From Calliopum simillimum (Eukaryota; Arthropoda; Insecta; Diptera; Lauxaniidae): a stretch of DNA of 64,000 nt. A model generated the notes under the pieces. The model had not been told where the DNA came from, searched no databases, and was given only the letters and a program-made list of their open reading frames with translations. The DNA lies in assembly GCA_951812925.1 (NCBI GenBank), contig OX638369.1, positions 52,013,061 to 52,077,060 on the forward strand, written 5' to 3'. The translations under genes and the position numbers were made by a program. This document shows positions 34,493 through 46,229 of this stretch, piece by piece (the first letter of the stretch is position 1; each line of letters starts with the position of its first letter).

Positions 34493-37400
34493 TCATCCAC
34501 AATTTTGTTGATTTGTCTTCTGCAATGGACTCAGCGAAACACCCTGTGCCGTTAGCGCCTTCATTGCTGCTGCTACAACTTTTTGTGAAGGCTCACGTCG
34601 TCGTGTTAAAATCCAGGCTTGTGCTGAAATTTGTAAAAAAATTCTATTAGTTACTAGAAATCTCGTTATGGGTCTTCATAATCTTTATTTTTGTGCCATT
34701 TAAGGGCAAACATGCTTGGAGATATTTTCTTTATTAATTTTTTCTTTATTATTTTTGAAGCATATCCGTATGAGGCAAAGTCGGTCATTTTTGGAAATCG
34801 AAAATTTGTTTTGACGTTTTCTTTTTTAAAGATGATTTCTTAACGCATTTCTTCAGTACTTACTTGCAGACAAAACTCCAAGGATATCTGTGCAGGAGTA
34901 AACGGCCGCGTAATTAACATAGTCAGTGCCCAAGACCCAATATTTGCCTCCACCAAAATCTGAAAACACATAAAAGATATAATAAATATTTTTAAAATAA
35001 AAGATGGTGGCAGCTATTGCTTTAAGGACAAAAGGTGCAAAAACACATAAAGCAAAGTCCCAACAAGAAATTTGCTTAGGCGTGCCTAAAATACATTAGA
35101 CCCTAATTAAAGAGGAACGGGGAAAGTTTAAATTAGGAATGTTTAACACTTGTCTAGATAGGCAGGCTTAGGATATGATAATGAACGCCTAATGTGGTGG
35201 TTATGGTGATAAAGGAACAGTTGCCGAATTTTGCTAAATCTTCGAAAATGTTATAATAAAAATTTTGATGAAAAATTTTTTTCTTTTTTGGCAAATACAT
35301 GACTTTGGTAGATAATATATTTTAAAAAATTTTACACCGAAACACTGTAATTAGTTTTTTTCCTATTCATCGTTAAGTTTTGTAACAGTTCAAGTGCGAA
35401 TGCCGAACAATGACCTAGTTTCGATAGCCTCAAATTTTCATAATTACGAATGTCAAGCAGCTTCTGTCAGTATTAGGCATTCCTAATTGGTGAAAATACG
35501 GGTAACATCGTTACATCTTATAGGAGGCCCTCGTTAGACTTCCGCGCTTGGCTCTTACGTTCTGGTTCGGCAAAGCCAATGAGGCCCTAATTTGTGTCAA
35601 ACAAAATTTTCTAGTCGGGGTGGGCTTTGAGGTAAAAGAATGCAAAACCTTCGAGGTTCTAACCAAAAACTATCTTGACCCCACCGTGCACTGGACAAAT
35701 TCTTTGAGTATAACTCCAAACGAGCTGCTAGAAATCGAGGTAGCTTACAAAGCTGTTGCGAAGAGCATCAAGAAAGGTTCCAATTATGCCAGTAGATGGG
35801 TATAAACGTGCTTGGAAGTTATAAAAGATTTTCTTACGTTCATCACGTTGTTCAGACTGTTAAATATTAAAATTATTTACGTCGATGAAAATTTGAAGAC
35901 TAAATATCATATAATACTACAATGCTTTCTTACCTGGAACATTTTCAAATGTAACTTCCAATTTACCAGGTCCAACCACTTTTGCTGTTCCACTTATTGA
36001 ACTTGGTCTCTTAAATCTGAAACAAACATAATATGAACATCATTCTGTTATACATCCCTCGCAAGTTTAATCAAAATTTAATGAAAAGTTATAGTAACAC
36101 AGGCTGTATAAATACCACGCTTATGGCATTTTTGATGATTTTGTATAAAAAATTCTTGAAATTTTGCATTAAATTCTGCTTAGAAAACGAAATTAAATTG
36201 GTTATGGCAAGTGCGGAGTTGTGACAAAGCTTTTGCTACGGCCGAGGTCTTGGCTCGCCGGTGGCCAAGATTCGCATTACAAAATATTTTTATTTCGGAG
36301 AAAGGGTTAACAATTATTATTAGTTCAGTTTAAATTGAATATAAACACCGGTTTTCATTTTTTTATTTCCTTTATTACAAATTTCTTACGATAACGTTAC
36401 CTTATTTACATATTTGCATGCGCTACAATTTGGTTCGAACGTCTGGCCTACACCGAATCAGCATGGCTCAAAACCGTTACAACTAAATGCCCCTAGTTAT
36501 CATGATATCTCACTCTCACAGTATCGGCTTGGCTCAATACAGTTTTAACTGGATACCGTTAATTACTATGATTTCTCACAGTATCGACTTGGCTCAATAC
36601 CGTTCTGCCTAAATACAGCTAATTACTATGATTTCTCACACTCACAATACCGGCTTGGCTCAATACCGTTCTAACTGAATGCCACTAATTACTATGATTT
36701 CTCACTCTCACAATATCGGCTCAATACCGCTCTAACAAAATGCCACTAATCTCTATGTTTACCACTTTCACAGTATCTGCTTGGCTCGATACCTTGCTAA
36801 CTAAATGCCACTAACTACTATGCTCACCACCTTCACCCGCTGCCGGTCGCCGCTTGAATGACAATATTTTCTGCCTGCACTTAGGTTATAATCATCCCAA
36901 CACACCACGGTGTGGTGAACAGCTGATCGCGGTAACAGCTGTTGACTGGTGTTTCCACATGTTACTTAAACTATTGTACTTAATCTATCAAACTATCGTC
37001 CAACTATTTTGTTGGTTTTCCTCAAATTTCTTATTATACTAATTAACACATATCAAATACAATGTTAATTTAACCCTTGCCAAGCTATATTTAAGAATAT
37101 TTTGGGCATGCATGGCCGCAATGTTCAGAAATCTCTTAATTTTGATCTAAAATAATGACATTGCAATATTGTTCAAAACATGATGAATGATGTTATCATT
37201 GACTTCCCAAACAGGTCATCACTACTGACAATGTATTATCATGTGGATATGTTACCGCAACCAATGCTCACCCATCTCAATGAATGCTGCCTAAATAGGC
37301 AAAACCAAATGAAAAAACGATTGCAAAAGTGCATAATGGTAAATAAAAAGAACTAAAAATGAATAAATAAAATGTAGAAATATTGCAAGTGCTTACAATT

Positions 37401-37698
37401 CGTTTATTTGATTATTGAAAACGTTAACGTCGCCATCGGGTCTAAGTGTGTAATCAGCAGTAATACATTTACCAAAAAGTGTAAAAATAAATGGATATTT
37501 TGAATACTCATACCAGTGTCCAAGGTACTGAAATATAAAAATATTTTGCTTGCATAAATAATTTTTTCCAGAGGTAATGCGTTAGAAACTTACTGCATTC
37601 ACATAAAAATTTTGCACTGTTGATACGTTTGGACAACGTCCCGCTTTGATTATTTGTGCTTGTATTGTTGTTAATGTTGCAAAGATTGGTAGTAAAAA
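34493..37698 (-). CDS. Apolipoprotein D / NLaz-like lipocalin, five coding exons, first exon not found
   Basis: This is a secreted carrier of small hydrophobic ligands, related to insect Lazarillo-type lipocalins. Exons read on the minus strand are 37698-37594, 37527-37397, 36016-35934, 34959-34864 and 34623-34493. All have AG/GT boundaries and phases that join without conflict, giving 181 residues. Exon 2 of this list opens with the lipocalin signature YLGHWYEYSKYPF. The fourth holds YWVLGTDYVNYAAVYSC, and the last starts QAWILTRRREPS and ends near NQQNCG. Four cysteines (in GRCP, GKCI, YSCT and QNCG) fit the two family disulfides, and NVS is a glycosylation sequon. The first exon listed begins mid-way through a signal peptide (NLATLTTIQA, probable cleavage before QIIK) directly after an acceptor, so a short upstream exon with the Met is missing. 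A phase-compatible MLHLT near 37845-37860 has a poor donor and was not accepted. Confidence 0.88.
35548..35805 (+). other. Coding-like open frame inside lipocalin intron, antisense to the gene
   Basis: An 85-codon frame with balanced composition and higher GC than its surroundings. It can be read further upstream without Met from about 35520. It contains TFWFGKANEAL and ITPNELLEIEVAYKAV. No family was recognised. It lies on the plus strand in the intron between 34960 and 35933, so it is more likely a decayed transposon fragment than a host gene. Confidence 0.3.
36455..36835. repeat. Six-copy ~65-bp tandem repeat in a lipocalin intron
   Basis: Units carry 'cggcttggctcaataccgtt', 'ctaa.tgccactaattacta' and 'tgatttctcactctcacag'. 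They repeat near 36460, 36522, 36585, 36650, 36715 and 36775, with small deletions. The array lies wholly within the 1380-bp intron (36017-37396), so it does not affect coding. Confidence 0.8.
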
Positions 37699-38570
37699 TC
37701 TAGGGAAAAGAACAAAATAAAATTATTTAAAAGAAACATATTTAGTTTTGATATTTTTCTATATATGTTCATGATAATAATGAGAATGGATTGTTATACT
37801 TAGAACTAAAATATACATATATTCACAAGAGTTTGCGCGTAACCGTTAGGTGTAACATCTGATGTTCACAGGGACTGAACATTCGACACTTAATTTTTCG
37901 AGATTTTAGTTTTAATTCGATAATTCGACTTTGTTGGCTTTCTTAAAATGTTACAGGCTTTTCATTGTACCAAAACATGCCTTTTTTGGTCCTCACCTAT
38001 TTTTTTTATATTTTTTTTTTTTTTGTTAATTGAAGCTATAAAATATAATGGCCCTAACTTCTGGAATAGATTAAAGTTAAAGAATTTAAAGAGAGTTTAC
38101 TTAACTAATATTTTTACAAATTCGGCCTATAAAAACTGAGAAAAATACGCATCATAATTTTTACTTCACTCGAGTAGTCAAAAAATTAAATAAATTAACG
38201 CTAAATTTCAAACATAAATTACCTTACGTATGAACTATTTGATGGGTCCGTAAAGTCATATTTAACAATAAAATGTAGTTAAATAATAAAATAGTATTTA
38301 CTGCAAATTCCCTACATTTGACTTTATGTACATAGTACATAGAGTAAATTATACTTAAAAAAAAAAAAAAAAGCGACCGTTCTGAATTTATAATTCTGGT
38401 AAAAATTATTTAATTTTTTTCACGCAAAAAATGAGTGTCATAATTTTCACTCCACTCGAGTAATGCAAATGTTATAAAAATATAGAATCATTTTGACTTT
38501 TATAGTTTTAGAAATAATTTCTATCTTTAGACAGACATTTACTTTATATACAAATTTTATGCCTCTTCAT
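37699..38570. other. Upstream region of the lipocalin gene
   Basis: It should hold the promoter and the missing first coding exon, or a long first intron. No exon could be accepted: the M-T-L-R frame at 38259-38228 has a good donor (gtaagg) but ends in the wrong phase. A 'cactcgagta' segment is repeated near 38168 and 38453. Confidence 0.35.
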
Positions 38571-38574
38571 CATA

Positions 38575-38880
38575 TGCGCAAGTAGCGCAGGATGATGTGT
38601 ATATACCTATCGCTCGGGTTAGGGTTTGTACGCCAGTTTGGTCAGTTAATTTTTTTTTTTTTGTTTTTTTGTTGTTTGAACTTTACAGCAAGGTCAACAT
38701 CACGTCAATTTTTTCTAAAAAAAATTACTAACAAGCATACATTCTGAATTAACTAAAACAGTACGGTAAAATTTATTTCGGTGTGAAGTTTTCACAATTC
38801 TGATTTGAGTTCTGGTAAAATTTATGAGAAATAAAGAAGCAAGTACTATTTTTTTTCTCCGAGTACCCTACCCTGTCGTA
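38575..38880 (+). repeat. Candidate tRNA-derived SINE, copy B
   Basis: The head has 'gtagcgcaggatg' and 'gggttagggtttgtacgcc', positioned like degenerate A and B boxes. It is followed by a T-rich joint and the body shared with 33355-33535. The head differs from that of copy A, so either both are much decayed or the bodies were joined to different tRNA-like heads. Confidence 0.4.
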
Positions 38881-39335
38881 TTTTGAAAAATTTGGCTATA
38901 CGGCTGATGCCACGCCTTCTTGACCGAATTCAACTAGTTTTTGCTCAGATCTTGCTCCAAACATTCCAGGTTTATGTGCAAAATTTGGTTTCACTAACTC
39001 AAATAACGCTTGCACTACAGAAGTACGTAAATTTTGCTTGTATGAGATATACCACGATCTCTTGTTTGAGTTTGCATAATTTTTTCAGGGCTTGAATTTA
39101 CTGTTCTTAGTGTTGTTAGTGTGAAATTTGGATCGAATTTCTCAAAAAACGTTTTAAGTATAGCACTATGAAACTTTTGGCTTGTATTGGAGGTGCCACG
39201 CTCTCTTGTCCGAATTCACATGGTTCTTTTCTCAGAGCTTTAATTTACTGTTCTTAGTGTTTGAGTGAAATTTGGCAGAATTATCTCAAATAACGCTTTC
39301 AGTATAGCATTTTGAAACTTTTGCTTATATGGGAG
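38876..39335 (-). mobile_element. mini-me / DINE-1-like fragment (copy 3)
   Basis: Three tandem units of the mini-me centre ('gccacg.c.tcttg.ccgaattca' with 'ttttgaaac/ttttgcttata') are present in reverse orientation. The core and microsatellite are missing here, but a terminal piece with 'gtgttacaaacggaaggaccctacac' lies at 40862-40950. Later insertions may have split one element. Confidence 0.6.
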
Positions 39336-39600
39336 TCGCCTGAAGGGGTACATAAAAGGGGCTAGTTTGTTGGGAAAAAATATTGAGGAGGAAAAAATAA
39401 TGGGGGTCTGCGAACATTTTTTACCTCTCCCTGTAATGAGGATTTTTTTGATATTTTCATCAAATTTTAGTATGGGAGCCCCCTTAAGGGGTTGAAATTT
39501 GGTTAGTATACATGTTTAAAAAAATGTTGTAGAAGAAAAATTAACGGGGGTCCGTGAATACTTTTACCCTCTCCTGGCAACGAGGAATCTTTTAGTGCTC
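39336..39600. repeat. Partial copy of the fold-back tandem unit
   Basis: 'tatgggagcccccttaaggg', 'ggaggaaaaaataatggggg' and 'ttggttagtatac' match the right-arm units of the element at 23225-24710. About 1.3 units are present and they join mini-me sequence directly at ~39336. Confidence 0.65.
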
Positions 39601-40861
39601 TTTCACTCTCTTTCTTTTTATTAAAAAATTTAAAAAAATTAAATCCCATCGTTTGCCCAATCTAAAAATAATCTTAAAATTTATCAAATTTATTAATAGT
39701 ACAGTCATTTGGTAGCTTTACTTAGAAAATATTGCGGGATTTTTGCAAATGAGTTATTTTATAGATTTCGATGTGCTCTTTCAGGATTTCGACTTTGCTA
39801 CCTCGAGTCGTGTTCGCTCGCGCCGCCATATTGGAAAAATGGCGCCCAAAATCAGTTTTTTCCAAATATTTCTTTAACAGTTACATTTAGAGAAAAATAT
39901 TGTAGCTTATAAAAATGATCTCTTAATTGTTTCCGTACGACTTATGACTCAGGAGATATCCTAATTCAAAATTTGAAAAAAATTAGTAAATTGTGCATGC
40001 CGCTTATGAGTAGGCACTGTGATGTGTTGAGCTTAAAATTACACAGTTTCGTATATACTTAAAAAAATTGTTGAAGTGGTTTTTAATATGATAAATGTTA
40101 CAGCATCCACTGCCACCTGTCTAGTTTCTACATTTTTCTACAAACCTGTAAAAAAATTAGCTGCCCCGAGATGCCCGTGAAAAAGATATTAGGACTTTTG
40201 TAAAATATTTCATTTTCGTAATAATTGATCCCAGAAACAAAACTTTCGTAGATGAAGATGCTGTTCAGCATATTTTGACCGAAATTTTGGATGTGCCATT
40301 TTCTGTTACAAAAATTAATTTCACATTTCCAATCAGCGACATCAAAAATCCCAATAACTCCCTTCTTATTGATTAATATAGTTTTGCACTTAACGGTTCG
40401 TCATTGTGGATCCGCCATTTTGTAATTCGTAAACTAGATTTCAGATTCATTAAAAGCAACATCTGAGACTACCATGTACCGTTTTTGGTGGCAATAAATA
40501 AAGCTTAGCAGTATTTAGTCCACCATTTGGATCCGCCATTTTTTTTTTTTTTTTTTTTTTTGAAAATAGATTTCATATTCGTAATCAGCATCATCAAAAA
40601 CCCCTTATTGCCGAGTTTCAGAATTTCGGCCAGCTTTTTCGATTTTCCGACCACTGTGTGACGTAATTATGAGCATTTCAAAAAACTACTAAATGTTGTT
40701 TTTGCAGCTTTATTAGTTTTAAGTTATCTCTGAAACGGCTCGATGAAAAAATTGAAATAAAACATAGGTGCTAATCACAACTAGTACACGTACTATAAGA
40801 CAAAAAAGTTTTAAGAAAATAGGAGATGCAAAAGTCAAATGCGATCCGAAACGGAATGTAA
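39601..40861. other. Noncoding region with 'ggatccgccatttt' degenerate repeats
   Basis: Three ~115-bp units with 'tggat(g/c)(t/c)gccattttt', 'atttca.attc.taa.cagc' and 'atcaaaaa.ccc' lie near 40288, 40408 and 40528, the last with a long poly-T run. The remainder is unassigned. A short frame at 39709-39912 has no recognisable product. Confidence 0.5.
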
Positions 40862-40950
40862 TGCCCCATATACACTTGTTTATTCCTGCCACACCTAATT
40901 CTCTGTGTTACAAACGGAAGGACCCTACACCCTGTGTGTAGAGTAAAAAA
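40862..40950 (-). mobile_element. mini-me terminal fragment
   Basis: In reverse orientation it carries 'ctctgtgttacaaacggaag' and 'ccctacaccctgtgtgtag', the outer end of mini-me elements. It lacks the core and may be the missing terminus of copy 3 at 38876. Confidence 0.55.
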
Positions 40951-41019
40951 AGAATGATAAATTGGAATAAACTTGACAGGAGAATGTCTACTGGGAGAAT
41001 CCTTGAATATTATTATCTT

Positions 41020-41280
41020 AATATGACCCGTTTATTTTGAAAGTGGCCTAAGTGCATTTCGGAGCAAAAGTAATGTCATAATATGAATTAGCTGGCATTT
41101 CGAATTGAATTTTGTCTTTACAGAAAGTTTACCACATTATGTGAAATTAATGGCGTTGTATTTAAAAAATAATATCGGGCAAAAAACCGATTATTACGGC
41201 ACATAATGTGAATGACATTACTTTTGCCCCGAAATGGACTTAAGCCACTTTTAAAATAAACGGCTCAATACCCATAGCCA
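41020..41280. repeat. Short palindrome (~255 bp), relative of the next element
   Basis: 'cgtttattttgaaagtggc' and 'gcaaaagtaatgtcat' on the left are mirrored by 'atgacattacttttgc' and 'gccacttttaaaataaacg' on the right. The same landmarks occur in the arms of 41430-42442, so this is a shorter relative. Confidence 0.75.
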
Positions 41281-41429
41281 TATAAAAAAACTTCCCGGGA
41301 GAATGTCACACACTCAAGTTCCTTACAAAATGTGTAAATTTTAAAAAACGTACTTACAATCACAGTCGAAAACACAAAACTGACTGAGCTCAAAAAGAAC
41401 TGAAAAAAATATCATAAACATACATACTG

Positions 41430-42442
41430 GGGTGGGCCAAATTGTATGGAGGAAATTTGACCGACCTCGGCTATCCCCCTATGTGAAAGTTCATTCAATT
41501 CTATGAATATTTGCCCAAAGAACTTTATCTCTGCGTTCAACTTTAGTTCGGCGCATTTTTGATCGAAAATTGTACCATTCATCAATAATCTTTTTTATTT
41601 TCATACAAAATTTTAAAAATTTTTATAAAGACAAAAGTAATGTCATTATATGATTTGGCTGGTATTCTGTCAGTAATCAATTAAACTGGGTTCTGTTTAC
41701 ATAGAAAATTTACTTGGTAAAGTGGAATTGATGCTATATATTTAAAAAAGTGATATGGGTCAAATAGCCGATTATTATGACCGACTTTCAAAATAAACGA
41801 TTCACATTTTTGGATGAATTTTTTCAAACAAAATACCAATCTAGGCTGAAAGTTCATTCAATTCTATGAATATTTGCCCAAGGAACCATACCTCTACGTT
41901 CAAGTTTAGTTCGGCGCATTTTCGATTGAAAATTTTACATTAATTACATTAATTTTACATTAATTTTCAATTGAAAATGCGCCGAACTAAAGTTGAACGT
42001 AGAGGTATGGTTCCTTGGGCAAATATTCATAGAATTGAATGAACTTTCAGCCTAGCTTGGTATTTTGTTTGAAAAAATTCATCCAAAAATATGAATCGTT
42101 TATTTTGAAAGTCGGTCATAATAATCGGCTATTTGACCCATATCATTTTTTTAAATATATGGCATCAATTCCACACTATCAAGCAAACTTTTTATGTAAA
42201 CAAAACGCAATTTGATTGATTACTGACAGAATACCAGCCAAATCATATAATGACATTACTTTTGTCTTTATAAAAATTTGTAAAATTTAGTATGAAAATA
42301 AAAAAAAATATTGATGAAAGGTACAATTTCCGATCAAAAATGCGCCGAACTAAAGTTGAACGCAGAGGTATAGTGCCTTGGATTGAATGAACTTTCACAT
42401 AGGGGGGTAGCCGAGATCAGTTTTCAAATCGGCCCACCCTAT
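41430..42442. mobile_element. 1-kb near-perfect palindrome (fold-back element)
   Basis: The ends are 'ggggtgggccaaatt' and its near complement. Arms of about 500 bp meet at ~41945 in 'ttacattaattacattaat'. The inner ~120 bases of the arms differ at only a few positions ('cctctacgttcaa' and 'ttgaacgtagagg'), while the outer parts are more diverged. No protein is encoded. The arms can fold into a single long hairpin. A one-armed copy lies at 32283. Confidence 0.85.
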
Positions 42443-43535
42443 TACATACGTTTTTTTTAGAAAATAACGTTATATGCGAAACGAACAAATCTAGGCGGGA
42501 GAATGATTTTTTAACAGCACAATATTTAGAATAATTTTTTTATTTTAAGCTCTTCGCATAGAAGCTCATGTTAAGTATCTGTACATATTAAGTAGTTTAA
42601 ACATAAAAGTTTAAATTTATATATTGTATTAGCATCGGGACATTGAAATGTAAATTTTTCAAAGAATCTCCCACATATGGTAATGAATATATAGCCATGA
42701 CAAATCGAACAAAATCACTATGACAATTTTAATCCTTGGTCAAGACGACCATAGAGACGATAACAATATTTCTTAAAAAAAAAAACACAAAACCACAACA
42801 TGTAATATACCGGTTCTAAACAATAAAACTATCCACTTAATTTTATTTGCTTGAATTATAATACATGCATATTATACAAATAAATGTATATTATTATAAG
42901 TTTAATGATAAATACTAACATCAGTTGTTTACTTATTTTTGTTGCTTTTATAGTTGACATGTTGAATGTTTTTTTTTTTTTTTCAATTTTATTTAATTAA
43001 TTTTGCACTACCTTCAACACTGCTGTCTGAACTAAAACTGCATAAAAACTAATCTGGTATCTTAACATATATGAGTTAAAGTATCTCAAGTTCTCAGTAT
43101 TTGCCATTCGTCGTTAATTTGTTTATCTTTGCACCGTCATACGCCGCTTGGCATCACCTTTGATTTATGCGGGCTTTTTTCTACACTTTTGCTTGTGATA
43201 ATTAAAACTCATTACAAAAACCCATTAGACGCTTATAATAATGACGTTTTGAGCAATGACTAGACAAAGTTTTAAACTAAACTTGTTTCGATAATTCTGT
43301 TGTTGCTTAAATACCTGTTATCTATTAAATTATGACTATGACTGTTGTACACTAATGTTTCAATAATCAAAATTGTTATTATAAAGGTTTTCTGCTATAT
43401 TGCTAAAGGAAAGTAGCGCTTTCTAGGGTTTGTAATTTGTTTCATATTTTTTATAAGATTTCAAAAGAATATTTGATTTGAGCGCCGGATACATTCGGAC
43501 ACCATTGGTTTTTTGTGAAGAAACTTCTGAGTGTT
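42443..43535. other. AT-rich noncoding stretch
   Basis: No genes were recognised, and it is mostly non-repetitive. Confidence 0.3.
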
Positions 43536-43539
43536 TCTT

Positions 43540-43740
43540 TGCGTAATCGATTAAGATTTGGGTTGACATCTCCAATTCCGAAAAAATCCAGGATGGCGGC
43601 CATATGAAGTCCGATCCAACTTTTAGATACTCAAATGTTTGAAATTTCATAGCTTCTCGGATTTCGATCTGATTTTAACGAAATTTTCAGGGTTGGTGCA
43701 AATAAACTTTTGAAAAAAAAAATTACACTGAAAAAAATTT
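43540..43740. repeat. Reverse copy of the 'aaaaagccgagga' dispersed repeat
   Basis: Read on the minus strand this matches 45190-45340: 'cagtgtaatt', 'gctat.aattttcaaa', 'gttggatcg' and 'tggc.gccat..tgga' in order. The short minus-strand frame here is repeat-derived. Confidence 0.6.
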
Positions 43741-43746
43741 TTATTT

Positions 43747-44635
<889 letters not shown>

Positions 44636-44639
44636 GTTT

Positions 44640-45380
44640 TCTTTCTTAAAGCTAATTTGGCGCTTGGTGCACCCTTTTTATTTTTTTAAGCAATTTTTAT
44701 TTAAAAGTAAACTTTATTATTATTATTTACTTAGCCTTAAAATTTTGGTATCTTTTACGGTTATCACGTTATTTATTTTTGAATTTGTTTAATGTTGTGT
44801 TTATAATGTTGCTGCACGTGTACTACTGTATAGGGTTGTCACCGTACGGACGGTATTTTTTTTTCGGTGGTCCCTTGTAATATTTTTTTAGAATATTTTT
44901 GGAGAATATTTTAACCCATAATAACCAAGTCTTTGGAAAAAAAATTGGCATAAAAGACCCTTAAAAACGGGACATACCTAATGGGTTAAGATATTCTAAA
45001 AATTTGTTCCATGCTGGATTTCACGTTAAGTTATGTGAACATCTTAACCTATCGAAACATTTAGGGCTTTGCAAATGATTATAATAAAATTTTTTTTTTA
45101 CTTTTAAAAAAAATAAAAAGGGTGCACCAAGCCCCAAATTGGCATTGAAAAAAGAAAAAGGTTTTTTTCGACCAAAAATTATTTTTTTTTTTCAGTGTAA
45201 TTACTTTTTTTCAGAAGCTCATACCTTTCTACAGAAATCGGTTAAAAAGCCGAGGAGCTATAAATTTTCAAATATGGGAGTATCAAAAGGTTGGATCGAA
45301 CTTCCTATGGCTGCCATTTTGGAAATTTTCAGTATTTCGGAAAATCATTTTACCACAGTCAAATAATACAATTCTACCAA
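44640..45380. repeat. Inverted-repeat member of the dispersed repeat family
   Basis: 'gcgcttggtgcaccc' near 44671 is mirrored by 'gggtgcaccaagc' near 45120. Between them the family's left half appears in reverse ('ggttatcacgttat', 'cggacggtattttttttc') and then 'taatgggttaaga' in the same or mirrored sense. The right flank continues with 'aaaaagccgagga'. It appears to be a rearranged, partly inverted copy of the repeat at 32530. Confidence 0.6.
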
Positions 45381-45559
45381 TTTTCGTTCAAATCGGAAAT
45401 GTCAAGTCAAACCATGGTCGATAACGCAAAGAAAGACTCACCCTCTTTTTTATTTCATTTTTATTGTTGCGAAGAATATAGGTGTAGACCGGGACACCGG
45501 TTTTGTAAAATATTTCAATACCGAATACCGGTATTGCATTCCCTGGTTGCGAAAGGCAA

Positions 45560-45910
45560 AAAATGTTAAAAGAGTTGAAAAATGTTCTTAAGTCGTAAAA
45601 TGTTGACAGAATTAAAAAATTGTGCAAAAGTCGAAAAAAGTTGAACTAAATTAAAAGTTTTTGCTAAGTTCGAAAAATGTTGCAAGAGTAGGAATTTGTG
45701 CAAAATAAGGTAAAAATGGACGTTAATAGTGGATGGTAATAATGGTGCAAAAGTCACAAAATATTTTTAGAATGGAAAAGTGTTGCATAAGTCGAAGAAA
45801 GCTGAAAAATTGGAAATTGGAAATGCAGAAGTGAAAAAATGTGTGAAAATGTGTTGCACAATCTGAAATATTTTGAAAGAATTGAAATATGCTGCAATAG
45901 TCAAAAAATC
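45560..45910. repeat. Degenerate minisatellite, 'gtcgaaaaatgttg' units
   Basis: Around twenty diverged 12-16-bp units with 'gtcgaaaaa', 'ttgaaaaa' and 'tgttgcaa' run through the segment. Minus-strand frames of repeated FxxFFxF character reflect this and are not genes. Confidence 0.6.
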
Positions 45911-45956
45911 TTTGCACTGGCTGAAGGTTACAACTTTACTATTGTAGTTTTAGTTA

Positions 45957-46227
45957 AGGGGCCGTTCACATATTACTTAACGCAATTTTCGAACAATTTT
46001 AACCCCCTCTTTCTGGTAGTAGCGCAACGTAACAAAACGTACAGCCCCTCCCTCCTTAGTTATGTTACAAATCTTAATTTTATTAATTTGAGTTTGAATT
46101 TTTTGTTGCGTTAAGTTATAAAATCGACGTTACGTAAAGTAGTTGATGACCCCTCCCACCCCCATGTAATACTTCGTAACAAATTGTCAGCCCCCATGGC
46201 GCGTTTTGTAATATGTGAACGGCCCCT
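45957..46227. mobile_element. 271-bp MITE with TA target duplication
   Basis: The ends are AGGGGCCGTTCACATATTAC and its perfect complement, flanked by TA (45955-45956 and 46228-46229). The next inner stretch, 'ttaacgcaa' on the left and 'gcgttttgt' on the right, is less conserved. Non-coding; TA duplication suggests Tc1/mariner-type mobilisation. Confidence 0.8.
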
Positions 46228-46229
46228 TA

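Noticed and set aside
37846..37860. MLHLT as first coding exon of the lipocalin
   Set aside because: The phase fits and it would extend a signal peptide, but the donor gttacg is poor and the exon is too short to trust without transcript data.
38228..38259. M-T-L-R frame as first coding exon of the lipocalin
   Set aside because: It has a good donor (gtaagg) but ends in phase 2, while the next exon needs phase 0.
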